NCBI GenBank assembly: GCA_963697355.1
Contig: CAVONV010000012.1
Location: 97,019 to 161,018 of the forward strand
Length of the DNA stretch: 64,000 bases
Reading direction: 5' to 3'
Source of the DNA: CAVONV01 sp963697355
Lineage (GTDB): Bacteria; Acidobacteriota; Vicinamibacteria; Marinacidobacterales; DATDRI01
Position numbers and translations under genes: made by a program. This document shows, one piece after another, positions 17,623 through 26,183 of this stretch. Numbering within the stretch: the stretch's first letter is position 1; every line of letters starts with the position of its first letter. A model generated the notes under the pieces. The model was not told where the DNA came from. It did not search any database and saw nothing but the letters and a program-made list of their open reading frames with translations.

Positions 17623-20595
17623 ATGACTGGCCAGTCATTTTCACACTACCGGATTCTCGAAAAACTTGGCGAAGGCGGCATGGGGGTGGTCTACCGGGCC
17701 GTCGACACCCGATTGGACCGATCCGTCGCCATCAAAGTCCTTCGCCCGGAGGCCGTCGGAACGACGGAGCGCCGCCAGCGCTTCATCCGGGAGGCGAAGG
17801 CGGCTTCGGCTCTCAACCACCACCACATCATCACGATCTACGACATAGGGCACCATACCCACGAGGGTTCCGAGCACGACTTCATCGTCATGGAGCACGT
17901 AGAAGGAAAACCCCTTCACGAGCTCATCGTTGGGAAGCCGCTCGGGGCGGACGATGCGCTCCGGTATGCCATCCAAATCGCAGATGCCCTGTCGTCGGCG
18001 CACCAAGCCGGAATCGTCCATCGCGACATCAAGCCCGCGAACATCATGATCACCGACAAGGACCGATCCAAAATCTTGGACTTCGGGCTGGCGAAGCTGA
18101 CGGAGCGAGAGGATGTAGACGATTCCGGGACCACGTTCACAGCCGAGCTAAAGACGGAGGAGGGAGCGGTTCTGGGGACGGCAGCCTATATGTCCCCGGA
18201 GCAGGCGGAGGGCAAGCCAGCGGATGTACGCTCGGATGTTTTCTCCTTCGGCGTGATGCTTTACGAGATGCTCACCGGCGAGCGACCCTTCAAAGGGGAT
18301 TCGTTCATCACGACGCGGATGGCGATCCTTCGAGATGAGCCACCGCCGATGAAGAGTTTGGTTGGTGCCGTGCCTCCAGGGCTCGAGCGGATCGTGCTCC
18401 GTTGTCTGGAGAAGAAGAAAGAAGCCCGATACCTCTCGGCAACGGAGCTACACGAAGAGCTCGAAAAATATCGGCTCAATCGGGCCACTGCGGGGGGGAA
18501 ATGGAGAACGCTTCTAAAGCGGCCGGTTGTGGCAGTTCCTCTCGCCCTTGGTCTTCTCGGCGCCATTGCGGCAACCAATTGGTTCTTCGAGCGCCGGGCA
18601 AAAATCCGGTGGGCGACCGAAGACGCCCTTCCAGAGATCGCGCGGCTCATTGAAACGAATTGGCGGGATACTGGCGAGCCGTACAAACTTGCGGAAGAGG
18701 TGGAGAAGATCCTTCCCGACAACCCTAAGCTTTCCGAGCTTTTTTCCAAGTGCGCTCTGGAAATATCCATCAGAACCGATCCACCAGGCGCGAAGATTTT
18801 TGCGAAGGAGTATAAGGCTCCGGGTGATGAATGGGCATACCTCGGCGTATCGCCCATCGAGAACCTCCGACTGCCCATAGGTGTCTTCCGATGGAAAATC
18901 GAAAAAGAAGGCTATGAAATGGTATTGGCCGCCTCTTCTACCTGGGACATTGGTCTCGGAGGCCCCCTTTTACATCCCTACGAGCTCGTGAGAGATCTCG
19001 ATGAGAAGGGGACCGTTCCGCCGGGGATGGTGCGGGTCCGCGGCGCGGCAACTCCGCTGGGGGAGATAGGTGATTTTTTCATCGATACCTATGAGGTCAC
19101 GAATCGACAGTACAAGGAATTCATCGCGAACGGCGGATACCAGAACAGGGAATACTGGAAGCATGAGCTGATCAAAGACGGTAAAGTCCTGTCATTCGAA
19201 GACGCGATTGCGGAGTTTAGGGACCAAACAGGTAGACCCGGTCCCGTTTCCTGGCAGGCTGGAGACTATGGCGAGGGACAAGGTGACTATCCGGTCTCAG
19301 GCATCAGCTGGTACGAGGCGGCGGCCTATGCAGAGTTTGTGGGGAAGAGTCTCCCCACCGGACACCATTGGGGCATTGCGAGAGGTGAATTTACTCCATT
19401 GATTATGTGGCCTCAACTGGGGGGCTACGCCATTTTTGCCCCTTTCAGCAATTTTGAAGGGAAAGGCCCGGCTCCGGTAGGAAGCCACCAAGGGATGACG
19501 TCCTATGGCGCGTACGACATGGCAGGCAACGTGAGAGAGTGGTGCTCGAACGAAACTCCAAAAGGACGGTTAATCAGGGGCGGCGCCTGGAACGATAATC
19601 ACTATATGTTCAAAGACTGGAGTCAAGCGGATCCATGGGATCGATCGACTAAGAATGGTCTTCGATGTGCCATCTATCCTGACCCGGAGAAGATCCCGGT
19701 GTCAACGTTCGGGATGGTGGATTATGGTCCTACGAGGGATTTCTACGAAGCAAGGCCGGTCGAAGATTCCGTTTTCCTGGTCTACAAGGAGCAATTCTCC
19801 TACGACAGGACCGATTTGAATGCGCGCGTGGAATCGAGAGATGAAAGCTCGGGAGACTGGATTCGAGAAGAGATAGCCTTCGACGCGGCCTATGGCGGTG
19901 AGAGGGTGAGTGCCCACCTCTTTCTTCCCAAGAATGCTGCTCCTCCTTACCAGACCGTTGTCTATTTCCCTGGAAGCGGCTCCGTGTTTCAGGAATCGAG
20001 CAAAGACATCGAAGTTTATTTCGAATTTCAGGTTTTTCTTTCTTATCTCATTAAGAACGGCCGGGCCGTTCTTTACCCCGTCTACAAGGGGACGTTCGAG
20101 CGGGCCGATGCCGCTTTGGGGCCGATCCATTTAGGAGATGATTCACACCTGTATGCTGAATGGATGATTCAATTGGTCAAAGATCTCAAAAGAAGCATCG
20201 ATTACTTGGAGACCCGCCAGGACATTGACGCGGACAAAATAGCCTATTACGGAATGAGCTGGGGCGCGAAGTATGGGGCGATCATCCCGGCTGTGGAGGA
20301 GCGTCTCGGGGCAAGCGTTTTGGTGGCAGGAGGTCTCACAGGACTCGGACGTCCTGAAGTCAATCAACTGAACTATATTACACGTGTGAAGACTCCAACG
20401 TTGATGTTGAACGGTCGATACGACACGATTTTTCCCTATGAGACCTCCATAAAGCCGATGTTCGACCTTCTAGGAACTCCGGTTGAGCACAAGGAACTGA
20501 AGGTTTTCGAATCGGACCACATCGTCCCCATGAATGATTTCATCCGGGAGACGCTGGCTTGGCTCGACCGCTATCTTGGCCCGGTTGAACAATAG
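17623..20595 (+). CDS. Ser/Thr kinase - PEGA - formylglycine-enzyme-like - alpha/beta-hydrolase fusion
   Basis: A 990-residue four-part protein. Residues 9-270 are a Hanks-type kinase: LGEGGMGVVYRA loop, VAIK lysine, HRDIKPAN (133-140), DFG at 153-155, SPEQAEGK activation segment. One membrane helix (VPLALGLLGAIAATNWFF, about 305-325) follows. A PEGA-like beta domain starts at SIRTDPPGAKIF. Residues of about 465-690 form an FGE-sulfatase/SUMF1-like domain (EVTNRQYKEF, YDMAGNVREWCSNE, LIRGGAWND). The C-terminal 290 residues are an alpha/beta-hydrolase with nucleophile elbow GMSWGAK, acid in NGRYDTIF and histidine in SDHIVP. The kinase is cytoplasmic; the other domains are probably periplasmic. 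All catalytic motifs appear intact. Target unknown. Confidence 0.9.
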   Translation: MTGQSFSHYRILEKLGEGGMGVVYRAVDTRLDRSVAIKVLRPEAVGTTERRQRFIREAKAASALNHHHIITIYDIGHHTHEGSEHDFIVMEHVEGKPLHELIVGKPLGADDALRYAIQIADALSSAHQAGIVHRDIKPANIMITDKDRSKILDFGLAKLTEREDVDDSGTTFTAELKTEEGAVLGTAAYMSPEQAEGKPADVRSDVFSFGVMLYEMLTGERPFKGDSFITTRMAILRDEPPPMKSLVGAVPPGLERIVLRCLEKKKEARYLSATELHEELEKYRLNRATAGGKWRTLLKRPVVAVPLALGLLGAIAATNWFFERRAKIRWATEDALPEIARLIETNWRDTGEPYKLAEEVEKILPDNPKLSELFSKCALEISIRTDPPGAKIFAKEYKAPGDEWAYLGVSPIENLRLPIGVFRWKIEKEGYEMVLAASSTWDIGLGGPLLHPYELVRDLDEKGTVPPGMVRVRGAATPLGEIGDFFIDTYEVTNRQYKEFIANGGYQNREYWKHELIKDGKVLSFEDAIAEFRDQTGRPGPVSWQAGDYGEGQGDYPVSGISWYEAAAYAEFVGKSLPTGHHWGIARGEFTPLIMWPQLGGYAIFAPFSNFEGKGPAPVGSHQGMTSYGAYDMAGNVREWCSNETPKGRLIRGGAWNDNHYMFKDWSQADPWDRSTKNGLRCAIYPDPEKIPVSTFGMVDYGPTRDFYEARPVEDSVFLVYKEQFSYDRTDLNARVESRDESSGDWIREEIAFDAAYGGERVSAHLFLPKNAAPPYQTVVYFPGSGSVFQESSKDIEVYFEFQVFLSYLIKNGRAVLYPVYKGTFERADAALGPIHLGDDSHLYAEWMIQLVKDLKRSIDYLETRQDIDADKIAYYGMSWGAKYGAIIPAVEERLGASVLVAGGLTGLGRPEVNQLNYITRVKTPTLMLNGRYDTIFPYETSIKPMFDLLGTPVEHKELKVFESDHIVPMNDFIRETLAWLDRYLGPVEQ

Positions 20596-20608
20596 ATAGA
20601 CGAACATC

Positions 20609-20791
20609 TCATTTGATGGCTTCGAGCACTCGCCCCACGACCTCGTTCAGGTAGGCGTTGTAGTCTCTGGGGCTCGGACCCAGACGTACGACGACCATAT
20701 CGCGCGAAGGAATGATCATCGTCGTTTGGCCCATGAATCCGGCTGCCCAGAAGGCATCTGCCGGTACCCGATCCAGTGAACCGCCCCGGTT
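20609..20791 (-). pseudogene. C-terminal remnant of a class C beta-lactamase-like serine hydrolase
   Basis: Sixty codons on the minus strand read FWAAGFMGQTTMIIPSRDMV and end VVGRVLEAIK-stop. FxAxGxxGQ followed by ip(s)rdlVvVrlG is the conserved tail of the beta-lactamase/penicillin-binding serine-hydrolase family, with the KTG-box region lost. The SxxK and YxN regions are absent and the frame upstream is replaced by the MazEF promoter region. It faces the kinase fusion gene tail to tail, 13 bases beyond its stop. Confidence 0.7.
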
Positions 20792-20867
20792 GAGGAAAAG
20801 TCAACTTGTGTTGAAAAGGGTAAATTAGCCCTCATGATGGAATGGACTATGGAGTGTACTGTGTAGT

Positions 20868-21110
20868 ATGATCAACACCATGGAGACCATTCAAGTCGTT
20901 ATCGATGAGGAGTTGTTGCGGGCAGCCGATCGGGCGGCCAGAAAGGTCAGCGTGAATCGGTCCGCGCTTTTTCGGGAAGCTCTCAGGGACTATCTTAAGA
21001 AACTTCACTACCTAGAACTGGAGCGTCTAGACAGTGAGGGCTACGAGAGCCATCCGGATACGGGCGAGATGGCCGTTTGGGAGGGCGTCGCCGCGTGGCC
21101 GGACCTGTAG
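20868..21110 (+). CDS. Ribbon-helix-helix antitoxin, MazE/CopG-like
   Basis: An 80-residue protein (76 from the inner ATG at 20880) beginning ETIQVVIDEELLRAADRAAR then SVNRSALFREALRDYLKK, a ribbon-helix-helix DNA-binding domain. Its acidic tail (SHPDTGEMAVWEGVAAW) is the toxin-binding segment typical of MazE-type antitoxins. It overlaps the toxin gene by 16 bases. A partial palindrome AGGGTAAATTAGCCCT at 20817-20832 sits about 50 bases upstream and is a candidate operator for autoregulation. Function as antitoxin is inferred from the pair. Confidence 0.85.
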   Translation: MINTMETIQVVIDEELLRAADRAARKVSVNRSALFREALRDYLKKLHYLELERLDSEGYESHPDTGEMAVWEGVAAWPDL

Positions 21111-21424
21111 AACGCGGTGAGATTCGTCTGTACCGATTTCGACCTCCTGATAAATCGAGGCCGGTGTTGATCCTCACGAGGCGCTCGGCCATCCGGTACT
21201 TGACGAACGTTACCGTTGCTCCCATCACGTCTTCGATTCGCGGAGTGCCCTCCGAGCTCATTCTAGATGCAAGCGATGGAATGAAGAAACCGTGCGCCGT
21301 GAACCTCCATAACCTGGTGACCGTTGCGAAGAGTGGTCTTGGGCGGCACGTCGCAACTCTCGGTGGAGAACGCATGCGAGAGATTTGCGCCTCGATTGCC
21401 TTCGCACTCGGTTGTGAGGGTTAG
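21095..21424 (+). CDS. PemK/MazF-like endoribonuclease toxin
   Basis: A 109-residue protein starting GEIRLYRF and RPVLILTRRSAI, followed by VTVAPITSSIRGVPSE and CAVNLHNLVTVAK: the complete PemK/MazF fold, with the Arg and Ser/Thr of the RNA-cleaving site. I chose the GTG at 21095, because GGGAGGGCG lies 8 bases upstream and the TTG at 21077 would add an untypical N-terminus. It would cleave mRNA at short motifs when free of its antitoxin. The gene appears intact. Confidence 0.87.
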   Translation: MAGPVERGEIRLYRFRPPDKSRPVLILTRRSAIRYLTNVTVAPITSSIRGVPSELILDASDGMKKPCAVNLHNLVTVAKSGLGRHVATLGGERMREICASIAFALGCEG

Positions 21425-21560
21425 CGTCTCTATCGACTCCTGCGGATGCCATGACCGTCCCCGGTCTCTTGTTCTCTTTGATCTTGTCCCCCTCGGAAAA
21501 CGTCACATTTTTCCTAGTATGATAGTGGTCGATGGATGTGGGCTGCCGCCCAATTGAAAG

Positions 21561-23194
21561 GTGATTGGAGTTTGTGCATTGAGACTTAGACGAGTTGTCC
21601 TAAGCTTTCTAGGGATGATGGCCGCCTCGAACCTGGTCGCGAACGAAACAAGATCATTCGACTACATCGTCGTCGGTGCCGGTGCGGCGGGAAGCGTGCT
21701 GGCGAATCGCCTGAGCGGAGAATCCCAGATTTCACCGTTCTCGTTCTCGAAGCGGGCGGGCCGGATGATGACGAGCGAATCTACCAACCTACGGCCTTCG
21801 GCAACTCATCAAATCCTCTTTCGACTGGGACTACACGACGGAGAAGGAACCGTATCTTGGCGATCGCGAGGTCAGCTGGCCGCGCGGCAAAGTCTGGGGT
21901 GGCAGCGGGTCCATCACCGCCATGGTGTACGTTCGGGGCCACCGTGCGTGATTTCGACGCATGGGAGGAGCTCGGCAACGAGGGATGGGGATTCGATGAC
22001 GTTCTGCCGTATTTCAAGAAGGCCGAGAACCAGGAACGTGGACCGTCGAAATTTCACGGCGTAGGCGGGCCACAGAACGTGGCCGACCCACGATGGGTGC
22101 CTCCCATTTCTCTGGCTTTTCGTCGAAGCCGCGGTCGAAGCCGGACTGCCGCGAAACGAGGATTTCAACGGCGAAAAGCAGGAAGGTGCCGGCTTCTACC
22201 AGCTCAACCAGAAAAATGGCGAACGGCACAGCGCGGCGGCAGCTTATCTAGGCCGGCGCTGCGGCGAGCGAATCTGACGTCGGGAGTCACGCCCTCGTCG
22301 ACTCGAAATCGTTTTCGACCATCGCGTGCGGTGGGAGTAAGTACCGAGCGATCAAGAAGGGCGAGCACGAAGTGCGAGCGACACGCGAGGTCATTCTTTG
22401 TGCCGGGCGCATTGGCTCACCTCAGACTCCTCATGCTTTCAGGAGTGGGACCGGCCGAGCATTTGACGACATTCGATATCGCAGTGGTCCGACGATCTTC
22501 CGGGTGTCGGCAATGAATCTTCAGGATCATCCTCGGGTCGCTCTCACGTACGAGTCGAAACAGGCCCTTGGTTTCGATCGATGAGAGTGCGTTCGCGAGT
22601 ACAACGCCGACAGGAAAGGACCCTTGTCGGGTAATGGCGTTGGAGTCGGCGCCTTCGTCAAGGCATCGGAGGATAGTACCGTTCCCGACATCCAGATTTT
22701 CCTGACCGCCAGTCCCGGACAAGACACCTTCAGCTTCACGCTGCTCTGATGCACCCGGAGAGCCGCGGGCGGATCCGATTACGGTCAAAGGCATCCCGAG
22801 GATTCCCCCCTGATTCACGCCAACTACCTTGCCGAGAGGAAGATCTCGACGGGCTCGTTCGCGGACTCGCGATTGCCCGACGGATCGCGGAGGCACACGC
22901 ACTCGACGAGTATCGCGGCGAGGAATTGGGGCCGGGTCGAGAGTGAGTGAGGGTGAAGAGCTCGCGCGACTACATTCGGGAGAACGTGATGACGTTTTTT
23001 CACGCCGTCGGGACGTGCAAGATGGGATCGGATCCGATTTGCCGTCGTCGACGATGCAGTTGCGCGTCCATGGGGTGGAGGGCCTACGGGTCATCGATGC
23101 TTCTATCATGCCGACACTCATCAGCGGCGCGACTCACGCGGCCACGGTAATGATTGCCGAGAAGGGAACGGATCTTATTAAAACGGAGTGGTGA
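21561..23194 (+). pseudogene. GMC-family oxidoreductase (choline dehydrogenase-like), multiply frameshifted
   Basis: Pieces of one protein occur in order but in changing frames. The FAD-binding start reads FDYIVVGAGAAGSVLANRLS (about 21658-21717); DWDYTTEKEPYLGD and SWPRGKVWGGS lie near 21820-21900. FDAWEELGNEGWGFDDVLPY follows (from 21955), then TREVILCAGRIGSPQ (near 22382), LMLSGVGPAEHL (near 22432), FHAVGTCKMGSDP (near 22995), and finally VIDASIMPTLISGATHAAT, ending at 23194. At least six indels are needed to restore the frame. The intact family oxidises alcohols with FAD; this copy cannot. Heavy decay contrasts with neighbouring intact genes. Confidence 0.85.
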
Positions 23195-23204
23195 GGTAAC
23201 AAAA

Positions 23205-23840
23205 ATGCTCTCAATAAGTCGTAAAAGCCTATTCTTGATAGCCGTTCTGGCAGGTATGATTCTCGCTTGTGGAGGGAGCTCGGACGAGCAAGCTGAAACC
23301 AAAGCTCCGGTCGAGCAGGGAAGTGAGCTTCCACCAGGCCATCCTTCGACCACTCCGCAAGTGCCGGCCAGTGCGAGCAAGGGCGGACTCACTTGGGATA
23401 GGCCTGAAGGCTGGGTCGAGGAGACGCCGTCGTCGAGCATGCGCCGAGCCCAATACCGCGTACCCCACGAGTCTGGGGATGGCGAGTGTGTCGTGTTCTA
23501 TTTCGGTCCCGGGCAAGGCGGCGATGCGCAGGCGAACGCCGATCGCTGGGCGGGGCAGTTCGAGCAACCCGATGGGCGGCCATCGAGCGATGTCATGGAG
23601 AGCCGGACGATCGATGTTAACGGCATTTCGATCATGATCATCGAGGTCACCGGCACCTACCATTCAGGATCCATGATGGGAGGCCCGACAACTTCAAATC
23701 CCGACTACATGCTTCTTGGAGCCATTGCTGAGGGACGGGACGCCAACTGGTTTTTCAAGTTCACCGGCCCCGAGGCGACGGTAAGAGCGCATCGAGAACC
23801 CTTCGAGTCCATACTCCAAACACTACGTTCCGGCCAGTAA
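23205..23840 (+). CDS. Putative lipoprotein, function unknown
   Basis: A 211-residue protein with a basic start (SRKSLF) and hydrophobic segment leading to LAGMILAC, a lipobox-like sequence with the lipid-attachment cysteine at about residue 20. A low-complexity linker (GGSSDEQAETKAPVEQ) follows, then a compact domain with WDRPEGWVEE, MRRAQYRVP and FFKFTGPEATVRAHREPFES. The latter pattern (predicted error-function-like domain ending in a helix 'FxxileSl') resembles small exported proteins often annotated as hypothetical. GAGG 8 bases upstream supports the start. Transcription probably continues from the decayed GMC gene. Confidence 0.7.
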   Translation: MLSISRKSLFLIAVLAGMILACGGSSDEQAETKAPVEQGSELPPGHPSTTPQVPASASKGGLTWDRPEGWVEETPSSSMRRAQYRVPHESGDGECVVFYFGPGQGGDAQANADRWAGQFEQPDGRPSSDVMESRTIDVNGISIMIIEVTGTYHSGSMMGGPTTSNPDYMLLGAIAEGRDANWFFKFTGPEATVRAHREPFESILQTLRSGQ

Positions 23841-23996
23841 GGTCGACTCCGGTTCCTCCGACTCGGTCAAGGTCGTGCCACGTCGCGTGAGTCGACCTCC
23901 GGACGCGGTGCCCATTTCCGCAATATTGGTTTACAATAAGGTATCTAGACATCTCAAGAACACTGCGGTCGTGTGGTAACCCGAGGAGGATCCACG

Positions 23997-24491
23997 ATGA
24001 AAGCATGGTGTGCTCTCGCGCTTGGTATGGTGACGCTGATTGTCGGATGTAACGGTGGATCGAGCCCCACGACGCCGGAGACCACGACAACCACAACCAC
24101 CACGACGGTTCCCCCTTCGGCCGAGCTCGTCGTTGAGAAGCGGGCTATCGATGCCTTGGAGAACACCCTCAATACGATTCTTGTGAACACCGATTTCTTC
24201 TACTACATCGAGGTGTCGAATCAAGGGACGGCCGACGCCGTTGGCGTTCAAATCATCGATGTCATACCGGAAACACTCGACATTGGATTTGTGGAGTTCA
24301 CGGAACAGTCGGGATATGACTGTGGCCGCGTCAGTCGGACTGTGGAATGTACCCTGGCCAGACTCACTCCCGGCAGTACGTTCGTGCTTATTGTGGACGT
24401 CAAATCGACGATGGCGGGGGCTAGGTTGGAGAACGTTGCCGTCGTCAATCCCGGGGGTATCAGTGCGACTTCCGTCGTGAACGTGCAGTAG
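23997..24491 (+). CDS. DUF11-domain lipoprotein
   Basis: A 164-residue protein. The signal peptide ends in TLIVGCNGG, a clear lipobox with Cys near residue 18, followed by a run of nine threonines (TTTTTTTTT). The remaining 110 residues contain ANTLVNTDFFYYIEVSNQG-like strands, VIDVIPETL and NVAVVNPGG: the DUF11 immunoglobulin-like repeat found in surface proteins, here a single copy. GAGGAGGA lies 7 bases before the ATG. It heads a run of exported beta-sandwich proteins with the CARDB genes downstream. Confidence 0.8.
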   Translation: MKAWCALALGMVTLIVGCNGGSSPTTPETTTTTTTTTVPPSAELVVEKRAIDALENTLNTILVNTDFFYYIEVSNQGTADAVGVQIIDVIPETLDIGFVEFTEQSGYDCGRVSRTVECTLARLTPGSTFVLIVDVKSTMAGARLENVAVVNPGGISATSVVNVQ

Positions 24492-24560
24492 TCTCTTTTG
24501 CCCAATTTGCCCGCTAGTCTTGATCTCTACGAGCTTCATCGGAAATCCGCTTCCTACGTT

Positions 24561-24651
24561 GCCAACAAGTGTTAACTTAGTTGGCACAACTTAAATTGTT
24601 CTCAAAAATACTCTTATCTCTACACCTCCCAAGTTCGTTAACCTAGTTGGC
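24561..24651 (+). promoter_or_regulatory. Two palindromic sites upstream of the first CARDB gene
   Basis: GCCAAC and GTTGGC flank a central GTTAAC at 24561-24585; a second, similar palindrome with CCAAG...CTAGTTGG around GTTAAC lies at 24628-24651. The centres are 66 bases apart and 134-200 bases upstream of a sigma-54-like promoter, the usual placement of enhancer sites for bacterial enhancer-binding proteins. The gene at 28433 has a related GCCAACTTGGTTGGC. Function is inferred. The 370-bp gap 24492-24861 contains no gene. Confidence 0.45.
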
Positions 24652-24770
24652 GATTTGTCTCGGAGCGAAACGCCTCACTTCGGGTGAACCCCCCGACCAC
24701 AACATGAAAAAGTCCAGCTATTTCAGTTGGTTTCCAGAATCCTGCTGGTTGAGTGGCGCCGCATTCGACA

Positions 24771-24786
24771 TGGCACATCGATTGTA
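24771..24786 (+). promoter_or_regulatory. Sigma-54-like promoter upstream of the first CARDB gene
   Basis: TGGCAC (24771-24776), five bases, then TTGTA. The -24 element is consensus and spacing is exact; the -12 element deviates (TTGTA instead of TTGCA). It lies 91 bases before the ATG at 24862. An aligned site at the same distance precedes the related gene at 28433. Confidence 0.45.
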
Positions 24787-24861
24787 ATGAAAGAGGTCAA
24801 GAGGATGAAGGAAATGACACAGCGAACTCTAGATGGTCCGAGCCAAAACGGGAGGCCCAAA

Positions 24862-26076
24862 ATGACGCTACAAAAGCAACTGTCCCAGTCGAGTCGCGAT
24901 AACCTCAATCTTGTGAAAAATGAATCTCTGAAAAATACCGACCCCCGCCGTACTTCCGTCGCGGCGGTCTTTCTGCTGGCCGTCTTGGCGGTAGCGGGTT
25001 GCTCGATGGACAACGTGACGGGTCCAGACCCCGTGCCCCCGTCGCCTGCTCCGCAGCCATCGGCCGGACAGCCCGACTTGATGATCTCGAGCACCAACCT
25101 GTTGCCCAGCAGTCCGAGACCGGGAGATGAAATCACGTTCCAAGTGCGGGTCAGAAATGCGGGCGCCGCTCATGCCGGTGCTTCTGCCATGCGCTTTGGT
25201 ATCGAGGGACTACCGAACCTCTCGGAGGCGTCTGTTCCTGCGCTCGGTCCCGGCGAGGAGTATCTTTACGAGAGGAAGATCACGCTTCAGGTCGCTCAGA
25301 GCTACACGGCAAGAGCTGAAGCCGATGTCCTTGCTCAGATAGCCGAATCGGACGAGGGCAACAACATGCTCACCCGGAGCTTCAGCGTGACCGAGGCACC
25401 GGGGCAGCCGGACCTCTTGATCGAGGACGTCAGTCACCTGCCCTTCTATCCGTCAGCGTTCGAGACAACCACCTTCCAGGTGATCGTGAAAAACGCCGGT
25501 AATGCCCAGGCTGGTGCGTCAACGCTTCGCATTGACGTCGGCATCGGATGCGGGCCCGTAGATGCACCAGTTCCAGGCCTTGGTCCCGGCGAAGAGTACC
25601 ATCACGAGCTCGTGGCCACCGCTGGATCCGCGCAGGGCTACACCATGAAAGCTGAAGTCGATGCACTCGGTGAGTTATCCGAATCGGACGAGAGCAACAA
25701 CTTGCACGACCACTACTACACGGTCGTCCTTCCGGTGCCGAAGGTGGATCTGGTCATATCGAAACTCAACTTCTCGCCGGCCAGTCCGCATGCCGGGGAT
25801 CAGATGACCTTCTGGGTGTTCGTGAAAAATGTAGGGACGGTTGGCAACTCCGTTCCTACCGTGCTCCACTTCCAAGTTGGTGGGAGTAGTCCAACGGCGG
25901 TGCCCGTTCCGGCGCTCGCTCCCGGTCAGGAGTATCGCTACGACCACCAGGTCACCTTGTCCATGACCGCTCCACTGACCTACATGGCGACGGCCACGGC
26001 GGACGCGGGAGGCCAACAGGACGAAACGTACGAGAACAACAACGTGCTCAAAAAGACCTTCACGGTCACACCGTAG
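24862..26076 (+). CDS. Lipoprotein with three CARDB domains
   Basis: A 404-residue protein. After a hydrophilic N-terminus, a hydrophobic segment VFLLAVLAVAGC ends in a lipobox-type cysteine near residue 50. Three CARDB repeats (cell-adhesion-related beta-sandwiches) follow, starting QPDLMISSTNL, QPDLLIEDVSHL and KVDLVISKLNFSP. Each contains the markers VRNAG or VKNAG, PALGPGEEY and a final (S)DEGNN/ESNN motif. The start at 24862 is preferred because GGAGGCCCAAA-ATG is shared with the related gene at 28433. Its lipid anchor suggests the outer or inner membrane surface. Paralogous to 28433 and flanking the sigma-54 activator. Confidence 0.85.
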   Translation: MTLQKQLSQSSRDNLNLVKNESLKNTDPRRTSVAAVFLLAVLAVAGCSMDNVTGPDPVPPSPAPQPSAGQPDLMISSTNLLPSSPRPGDEITFQVRVRNAGAAHAGASAMRFGIEGLPNLSEASVPALGPGEEYLYERKITLQVAQSYTARAEADVLAQIAESDEGNNMLTRSFSVTEAPGQPDLLIEDVSHLPFYPSAFETTTFQVIVKNAGNAQAGASTLRIDVGIGCGPVDAPVPGLGPGEEYHHELVATAGSAQGYTMKAEVDALGELSESDESNNLHDHYYTVVLPVPKVDLVISKLNFSPASPHAGDQMTFWVFVKNVGTVGNSVPTVLHFQVGGSSPTAVPVPALAPGQEYRYDHQVTLSMTAPLTYMATATADAGGQQDETYENNNVLKKTFTVTP

Positions 26077-26095
26077 ACGACTTCGACTAGCCTCG

Positions 26096-26128
26096 GCGGC
26101 CCTTCTGGCAGAAAGCGGGAAGGGCCGC
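26096..26128 (+). terminator. Hairpin terminator after the first CARDB gene
   Basis: GCGGCCCTTC (26096-26105) pairs perfectly with GAAGGGCCGC (26119-26128); a pyrimidine tail (TTCCTTTCC) follows. An equivalent hairpin with the same core follows the paralogue at 29030, so the terminator was duplicated with the gene. Confidence 0.75.
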
Positions 26129-26183
26129 TTCCTTTCCAAAGAGCTCTCTCGAGGTATCAATCCGCTCCGTTTCTTGTCATCAT

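Noticed and set aside
17514..18338. Alternative open frame within the kinase gene
   Set aside because: Arg/Pro/His-rich translation is an out-of-frame reading of the kinase; the kinase frame has intact motifs.
24571..24605. TTGGCAC followed by AACTTAAATTG as a sigma-54 promoter
   Set aside because: GG to GC spacing is wrong and there is no -12 GC; the site at 24771 has the right spacing.
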